Source: JANMQK01 sp031370485 (GTDB taxonomy: Bacteria > Acidobacteriota > Polarisedimenticolia > Gp22-AA2). From it: DNA of 37,242 nucleotides. A model generated the notes under the pieces. The model was given only the letters and a program-made list of their open reading frames with translations, ran no database searches and had not been told where the DNA came from. This document shows positions 33,103 through 37,242 of the stretch, one piece after another (the first letter of the stretch is position 1; every line of letters begins with the position of its first letter). The DNA lies in contig JANMQK010000396.1 of NCBI GenBank assembly GCA_031370485.1, positions 1 to 37,242 of the forward strand, in the 5' to 3' direction. The translations under genes and the position numbers were made by a program.

Positions 33103-35310
33103 TCAGCGGTTTCGGGACGGTTGGTTCCTGCGACCGTGACCGCCGCCGCCGTAGGGACGGCGCGGTCCCTGGGGCCGGTCCCCCGAGCCGCCTTCCGGCT
33201 TGCCCGGGGGTGCCTCTCCACCGGCCTCGATTCGCTTCTCGATCAGGACGGCCTTCCGGCTGAGTCGCACGCGGTCACCGTCCACCTCGATGACCTTCAC
33301 CAGGATCTCCTCGCCTTCCTGGATCTCGTCCTTGACCTCGTTGATTCGGTGTTCCGCGATCTCCGAGATGTGGAGAAGGCCCTCCATGCCCGGGAGGATC
33401 TCGACGAAGGCGCCGAAATTGACGATGCGGGTCACCTTGCCGGAATAGGTCTTCCCCATCTCGGCCTCGGCGGTGATTTCCTTGATGATGTCGATCGCCT
33501 TCTTGGCGGCGCTCTCGTCCACCGAGGCGATGTGGATGCGGCCATCGTCCTCGACGTCGATCTTGCACCCGGTCCTCTCGATGATGGACCGGATCATTTT
33601 GCCGCCCGGGCCGATGACCTCGCGGATCTTGTCCTTGTTGATGCGGATCGTGAAGATGCGCGGCGCGAAGGTCGAGATGTTGGCGCGCGGCTTGTCGAGG
33701 GTCCGATCCATGACCTCGAGAATGTACAGCCGCGCCGCATGCGCCTGCTGCAGCGCCTCGGCCATGATCGCCTTGCTGATCCCCTGGATCTTGATGTCCA
33801 TCTGCAGGGCGGTGATCCCCTCCCGCGTCCCGGCGACCTTGAAATCCATGTCGCCGTAGTGGTCCTCAACCCCGGCGATGTCGGTCAGGATCACGTAGTT
33901 GTCGTTCTCCTTGACGAGACCCATGGCGGCGCCGGCGACCGCGGAGCGCAGAGGCACCCCGGCGTCCATCAGGCTCAACGATCCGCCGCAGATCGTGGCC
34001 ATCGAGGAGGAGCCGTTCGACTCGAGGATGTCCGAGACCAGGCGGATGGTGTAGGGGAACTCGTCCTCGCCCGGCATGAGAGGCAGGAGGGCCTTCTCGG
34101 CGAGGGCCCCGTGGCCGATCTCCCGCCGCCCCGGCCCCCTCAGGAACTTGACCTCTCCGACCGAAAAGGGAGGGAAGTTGTAGTGCAGCATGAAGCGCTT
34201 CTCCGACTCTCCCTCGAGCCAGTCGAGGCGCTGGACGTCCTCGGACGTGCCCAGCGTGGAGGTGACCAGGGCCTGAGTCTCGCCCCGGGTGAACAAGGCT
34301 GACCCGTGGGTGCGGGGCAGCACGCCCACCTCGCAGGTGACCTTTCGAATCTCGTCGTGGGCGCGGCCGTCGAATCTCTTGCGTGTCTGCAGCAGCTCGC
34401 GACGGGCGATCTTTTTGTGGAGGTCGTTGAAGACGGCGGACACCGCGCTGCGCCGGAGCGGCTTGTCGTCAGGCACGCGGGCCAGCTGCTCTTCGAGCAG
34501 CGCCGCGACCGCGCGGTAGGACTCGATCTTCACCGGCATCTTCATGGCCTGGTACAGCCGGTCGGCGCACGCGGCCTGGATCTCGGCGATCAGATCCGGA
34601 TCCAGCACCTTGGGCTTGGCTTCGCGCTTCGGCCGGCCGATCTCCTTCCGCAAGTCTTCCTGAAGCCCCACCAGGGTGCGGCAGTGGGTCTGGCCGAACC
34701 AGATGGCCTCGAGGACCTCCTGCTCGGAGACCTCGCTGGCGCCCGCCTCCACCATGACGACCTCGGTGGCGCTTCCGACCACCACGAGGTCAAGGCGGCT
34801 CTGCTCCATCTGCTCGTAGGTCGGGTTGAGTACGAAACCTCCCTCGACCAGCCCGACCCGGACCGCCGCGATGGCGGACCCGAAGGGAATGTCGGAGAGG
34901 TGTAGCGCGGTGGATGCCCCGGTCACGGCCAGGACATCCGGGTCGTTCGCCAAGTCGGCGGAAAGCACGAGCGCTATGATCTGGGTTTCGTAGGACCAGC
35001 CCTTAGGGAAGAGGGGACGGATCGGTCGATCGATGAGACGAGAGGTGAGCGTTTCCTTCTCGTTCGGACGGCCCTCCCGCTTGAAGAAACCGCCCGGGAT
35101 CTTGCCGGCGGCGTAGGTGTTCTCACGGTAGTCGACCGTGAGGGGGAGGAAGCTGATCCCCGGCTTTTCGCGGTGCTCGGCCGTCGCTGTCACCAGCGTC
35201 ACCGTGTCGCCATAACGCACGACGACGGCCCCGTCGGCCTGCTTGGCAATCCGGCCGGTCTCGATCGTCAGGGTGCGGCCGCCAAACTCAATGCTCTTGC
35301 TTGTTGTCAT
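33103..35310 (-). CDS. pnp: Polyribonucleotide nucleotidyltransferase (PNPase)
   Basis: PNPase degrades RNA phosphorolytically from the 3' end and can add tails. The 735 residues contain two RNase PH cores: the first from TLTIETGRIAKQADGAVVV, the second from LQTRKRFDGR with GDMDFKVAGTREG. A KH domain has IREVIGPGGKMIRSII (GxxG), and an S1 domain has GKTYSGKVTRIVNFGAFVEI. The C-terminal tail is Gly/Arg/Pro-rich (GGGGHGRRNQPSRNR). The ATG at 35310 has AGGAGAG upstream; the 17-residue upstream extension lacks support. It lies after rpsO in the classical rbfA-truB-rpsO-pnp order. Confidence 0.97.
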   Translation of the reverse strand: MTTSKSIEFGGRTLTIETGRIAKQADGAVVVRYGDTVTLVTATAEHREKPGISFLPLTVDYRENTYAAGKIPGGFFKREGRPNEKETLTSRLIDRPIRPLFPKGWSYETQIIALVLSADLANDPDVLAVTGASTALHLSDIPFGSAIAAVRVGLVEGGFVLNPTYEQMEQSRLDLVVVGSATEVVMVEAGASEVSEQEVLEAIWFGQTHCRTLVGLQEDLRKEIGRPKREAKPKVLDPDLIAEIQAACADRLYQAMKMPVKIESYRAVAALLEEQLARVPDDKPLRRSAVSAVFNDLHKKIARRELLQTRKRFDGRAHDEIRKVTCEVGVLPRTHGSALFTRGETQALVTSTLGTSEDVQRLDWLEGESEKRFMLHYNFPPFSVGEVKFLRGPGRREIGHGALAEKALLPLMPGEDEFPYTIRLVSDILESNGSSSMATICGGSLSLMDAGVPLRSAVAGAAMGLVKENDNYVILTDIAGVEDHYGDMDFKVAGTREGITALQMDIKIQGISKAIMAEALQQAHAARLYILEVMDRTLDKPRANISTFAPRIFTIRINKDKIREVIGPGGKMIRSIIERTGCKIDVEDDGRIHIASVDESAAKKAIDIIKEITAEAEMGKTYSGKVTRIVNFGAFVEILPGMEGLLHISEIAEHRINEVKDEIQEGEEILVKVIEVDGDRVRLSRKAVLIEKRIEAGGEAPPGKPEGGSGDRPQGPRRPYGGGGHGRRNQPSRNR

Positions 35311-35642
35311 GGTTCGTCTCTCCTGGGCTGGGCGCGGGTTGGCCGGTTCTGGCGGCGACATCGCGGCCCGGGCCCCGCCGGCGCCTGGGCGTCATCGGGG
35401 CGGAACGGGGAAGGCTTCTATTCTGACGATCCGCGGCGGGGTGAGGTTGGAGAGAGAACGATTCTCTGGGGATATCCGGGTTGGGCGCTGAAGGGTGGTA
35501 TGAGGGGAACTGAATGATGTTTGATGAGTCCGTAGTAAAAACCCCTGAACGTCTCCCGGTTATCGCCGTCTGCTCCGATGGAACTCCTCCCCCTGGGTGT
35601 CTCCTCGCTCTGTCGGAACTCAATCACCCGGGTCCGGCCTTC
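35311..35642 (-). other. 332-base rpsO-pnp intergenic leader
   Basis: No convincing gene lies here; two open frames of 69 and 111 codons lack family resemblance. On the minus strand the spacer contains a perfect hairpin, AGAGAA-TCG-TTCTCT (35467-35453), and a run of five T (35539-35535) without a clear stem before it. In enterobacteria the rpsO-pnp gap holds an RNase III hairpin through which PNPase controls its own mRNA. A comparable role is possible but not shown. Confidence 0.5.
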
Positions 35643-35912
35643 CTACTTGCGGATCCCGAGCCTCTTAATCAATTCCCGGTACCGCTCCCCGTCCTTGTCC
35701 TTGAGGTAGTCGAGGAGCCGGCGCCGGGTTCCGACCATCTTGAGGAGGCCGCGGCGGGAATGATGATCCTTGGCGAACGCGCTGAAGTGCTGGGACAGGC
35801 CTTCTATCCGCTGGCTGAGGATCGCGATTTGGACTTCCGGCGATCCGGTGTCGGACGGATGAACCCTGTAGGAGGCGATAACCTCGGTTTTCTTGTCCTT
35901 CGTCAGAGCCAT
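35643..35912 (-). CDS. rpsO: 30S ribosomal protein S15
   Basis: S15 binds 16S rRNA early in 30S assembly and often represses its own mRNA. The ATG at 35912 gives 89 residues, exactly the usual length, with DTGSPEVQIAILSQRI, HHSRRGLLKMVGTRRRLLDYL and the ending YRELIKRLGIRK. The longer frame to 35975 would add 21 residues foreign to the family. A candidate promoter lies directly upstream. Confidence 0.97.
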   Translation of the reverse strand: MALTKDKKTEVIASYRVHPSDTGSPEVQIAILSQRIEGLSQHFSAFAKDHHSRRGLLKMVGTRRRLLDYLKDKDGERYRELIKRLGIRK

Positions 35913-35963
35913 CGACTCTCTCGCCCCTTCAGAATGCCATGGATTGCCTTGAAACCGGGGAGG

Positions 35964-35993
35964 ACAGTAGCACAACTCCCCGCACGCTGTAAA
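35964..35993 (-). promoter_or_regulatory. Candidate promoter for rpsO-pnp
   Basis: On the minus strand TTTACA (35993-35988, 5 of 6) and TACTGT (35969-35964) are separated by 18 bases, and TG one base before the -10 gives an extended -10 element. The leader to the rpsO ATG would be about 45 bases. Confidence 0.5.
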
Positions 35994-36036
35994 GGCTCGA
36001 TGCCGGCGCGGGGACCGGGCTCCGAGCGGCTCGTCC

Positions 36037-36954
36037 TCAGGCGTTGAAGACGATCTGGGGCCGGATGAGCGGGCGGGCCTCCGACGGGGCCTGAAGAAGG
36101 ACTTCGCCGATCCCGACCAGGCTGCCCTCGGGCCCCTTCAGGCGGCAGCGGCCCGGAGCCAGCGTCTCGCGGGGCCCGGTCACCTCTCCGAGGCCGCAGG
36201 GCCGGCCGTGACGGATCGCATGTGTGCCGGCCGCCGTCAGGTGCAGGGTAGGAAGACCGAGGGGGATATCCTCGAGGGGCAGGATGCGGTCCGCGACGCG
36301 CGGCGCCAGGGTCTCCAGAGCGGCCGGAGTGAGGGCGTCCTCGACTCGAAACGGTCCGGCCGCGGTCCGCCGCAGCGACTGCAGATGGGCCCCGCAACCG
36401 AGGGCCTGGCCGAGATCGTGGGCGAGCGACCTGAGATAGGTCCCGGCCGAGACCTGCGCCTCGATCTCCACCTCGTCTCCCGCGAACGCCACAAGCGTGA
36501 TCGAGTGGAAGGTCACCGTGATCGGGGTCGGGGATACGGGCCGGTTCCGCCGTGCCAGGCGGTACATCGGTGTCCCGTGGATTTTCTTGGCGGAATAGAC
36601 GGGGGGCACCTGGACGATTGTCCCGCGGAAACCCGCCAGGGACGCGAGGACCTGCTCCCGATCGACCTTCACCTCGCCCGGGGGACCGAGGGGCGCTCCG
36701 TCGCGGTCGTAGGTGTCGGTGGCGACTCCCAGCCGCACCACTCCGCGGTAGGTCTTGTCGACACCCGACAGGAATGTGGCCAGGCGCGTCGCCCGCCCGA
36801 TCATGAGAACCAGGAGCCCTGTGGCCAGCGGGTCGAGGGTTCCCGCGTGCCCGATCCGCCGGACTCCGAGCAGCCGTCTCGCCACCGCCACCACGTCGTG
36901 GGACGTCGGCCCCTCGGGTTTGTCGACCAGCAGGACGCCATCGATCTCTCGCAT
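36037..36954 (-). CDS. truB: tRNA pseudouridine(55) synthase TruB
   Basis: TruB makes pseudouridine 55 in the T-loop of tRNAs. The 305 residues start GVLLVDKPEGPTSHDVV. They contain the catalytic motif GHAGTLDPLATGLL with Asp41, the KTYRGVVRLGVATDTYD strand, QVPPVYSAKKIHG, and SAGTYLRSLAHDLGQALGCGAHL. A C-terminal PUA-like domain follows (about 225-305). The ATG comes immediately after the rbfA stop (TAGATG), so the two are coupled. Confidence 0.96.
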   Translation of the reverse strand: MREIDGVLLVDKPEGPTSHDVVAVARRLLGVRRIGHAGTLDPLATGLLVLMIGRATRLATFLSGVDKTYRGVVRLGVATDTYDRDGAPLGPPGEVKVDREQVLASLAGFRGTIVQVPPVYSAKKIHGTPMYRLARRNRPVSPTPITVTFHSITLVAFAGDEVEIEAQVSAGTYLRSLAHDLGQALGCGAHLQSLRRTAAGPFRVEDALTPAALETLAPRVADRILPLEDIPLGLPTLHLTAAGTHAIRHGRPCGLGEVTGPRETLAPGRCRLKGPEGSLVGIGEVLLQAPSEARPLIRPQIVFNA

Positions 36955-37242
36955 CTACTCCTCGCCGTCGTCCGGAACCCGCGATTCCTCCTCGTGGATT
37001 CTCCGCAGCACGCGCTCGATGCGATCCCCACGTTCGAGCGACTCGTCCAGCCTGAAGGCGATCGTCGGAGAGTGACGCAGGCGGAGGCTCTTGAAGATGG
37101 TCCTCCGGATGAATCCGGCGGCGTTGTTCAGGGCCTCGATCGACTCCTCGCGCGCTTTCGAATCGCCCAGGACGCTCGCGAAGATCCGGACGTTCCGGAG
37201 ATCGGGACTGACCGTGGCGCCTGTGATCGTCACGAACCCGAT
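36955..37242 (-). CDS. rbfA: 30S ribosome-binding factor RbfA, C-terminal part (5' end outside window)
   Basis: The frame is open to the window edge and reads GFVTITGATVSPDLRNVRIFASVLG, which is the RbfA core, followed by ALNNAAGFIRRTIFKSLRLRHSPTIAFRLDESLERGDRIERVL. RbfA is a KH-fold factor needed for 16S rRNA maturation and cold adaptation. The GTG at 37233 is internal, since GF just before it belongs to the conserved strand. About the first 25-30 residues are missing. The gene ends DDGEE and abuts truB. Confidence 0.93.
   Translation of the reverse strand: MGFVTITGATVSPDLRNVRIFASVLGDSKAREESIEALNNAAGFIRRTIFKSLRLRHSPTIAFRLDESLERGDRIERVLRRIHEEESRVPDDGEE

Noticed and set aside
33049..34302. 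417-codon open frame on the plus strand opposite pnp
   Set aside because: Antisense shadow of pnp with repetitive Asp/Leu/Gly composition and no recognisable motif.
35288..35627. Small minus-strand open frames of 69 and 111 codons between rpsO and pnp
   Set aside because: They overlap each other, lack ribosome sites and family resemblance, and the longer one runs into the pnp start region.

Overview
The window is GC-rich (by eye about two thirds G+C), densely coded chromosomal DNA from a Gram-negative (diderm) bacterium. A VWFA-related protein of the type expanded in Acidobacteriota (5318-7411), the complete BamA/Skp/LpxD/FabZ/LpxA/Lol outer-membrane set and the FG-GAP/thrombospondin-3 protein together suggest Acidobacteriota, probably an uncultivated lineage. 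That placement is inference. I see no rRNA, tRNA, CRISPR array, insertion sequence or phage gene.

Layout. (1) 1-1710: the end of a GGDEF-PilZ protein, then tsaB and rimI. (2) 1715-2120: a small DUF465/YdcH-like gene with its own candidate promoter and terminator. (3) 2136-5329: psd, pssA, a USG-1-like aspartate-semialdehyde dehydrogenase paralogue without the catalytic Cys, and a secreted coiled-coil protein, all overlapping or translationally coupled. (4) 5318-7411, minus: a secreted VWFA-related protein. (5) 7474-21413: an envelope-biogenesis cluster of lolC/E, lolD, clpC, bamA, skp/ompH, lpxD, fabZ, lpxA, a Gfo/Idh/MocA oxidoreductase, a beta-lactamase-fold hydrolase and a TonB-like protein. 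(6) 21410-25591, minus: a 1393-residue secreted FG-GAP/TSP3/dockerin-like protein. (7) 25849-31155: rsmD, a polytopic membrane-TPR protein, a CpoB/YbgF-like lipoprotein and a LysM protein. (8) 31103-33036, minus: an AMMECR1-domain protein and an MshEN-plus-GAF-like protein. (9) 33103-37242, minus: the conserved rbfA-truB-rpsO-pnp translation/RNA-decay cluster.

How the genes work together. The central cluster builds the outer membrane: Skp chaperones and BamA inserts beta-barrels, LpxA/LpxD/FabZ make lipid A precursors, and LolC/E-LolD releases lipoproteins. Psd and PssA supply phosphatidylethanolamine. Two proteins, the GGDEF-PilZ fragment and the MshEN protein, carry recognisable c-di-GMP-binding motifs.

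Most unusual points. BamA carries about 140 residues of tandem acidic DxNxxGxxD-type, presumably calcium-binding, repeats placed right after its loop-6 motif, and the large secreted protein nearby is built from related Asp-rich repeats. Several downstream genes appear to use non-AUG starts in CTGA or TTGA stop-start overlaps; the best case is the lipoprotein at 28853, whose signal peptide and lipobox exist only if CTG is the start.
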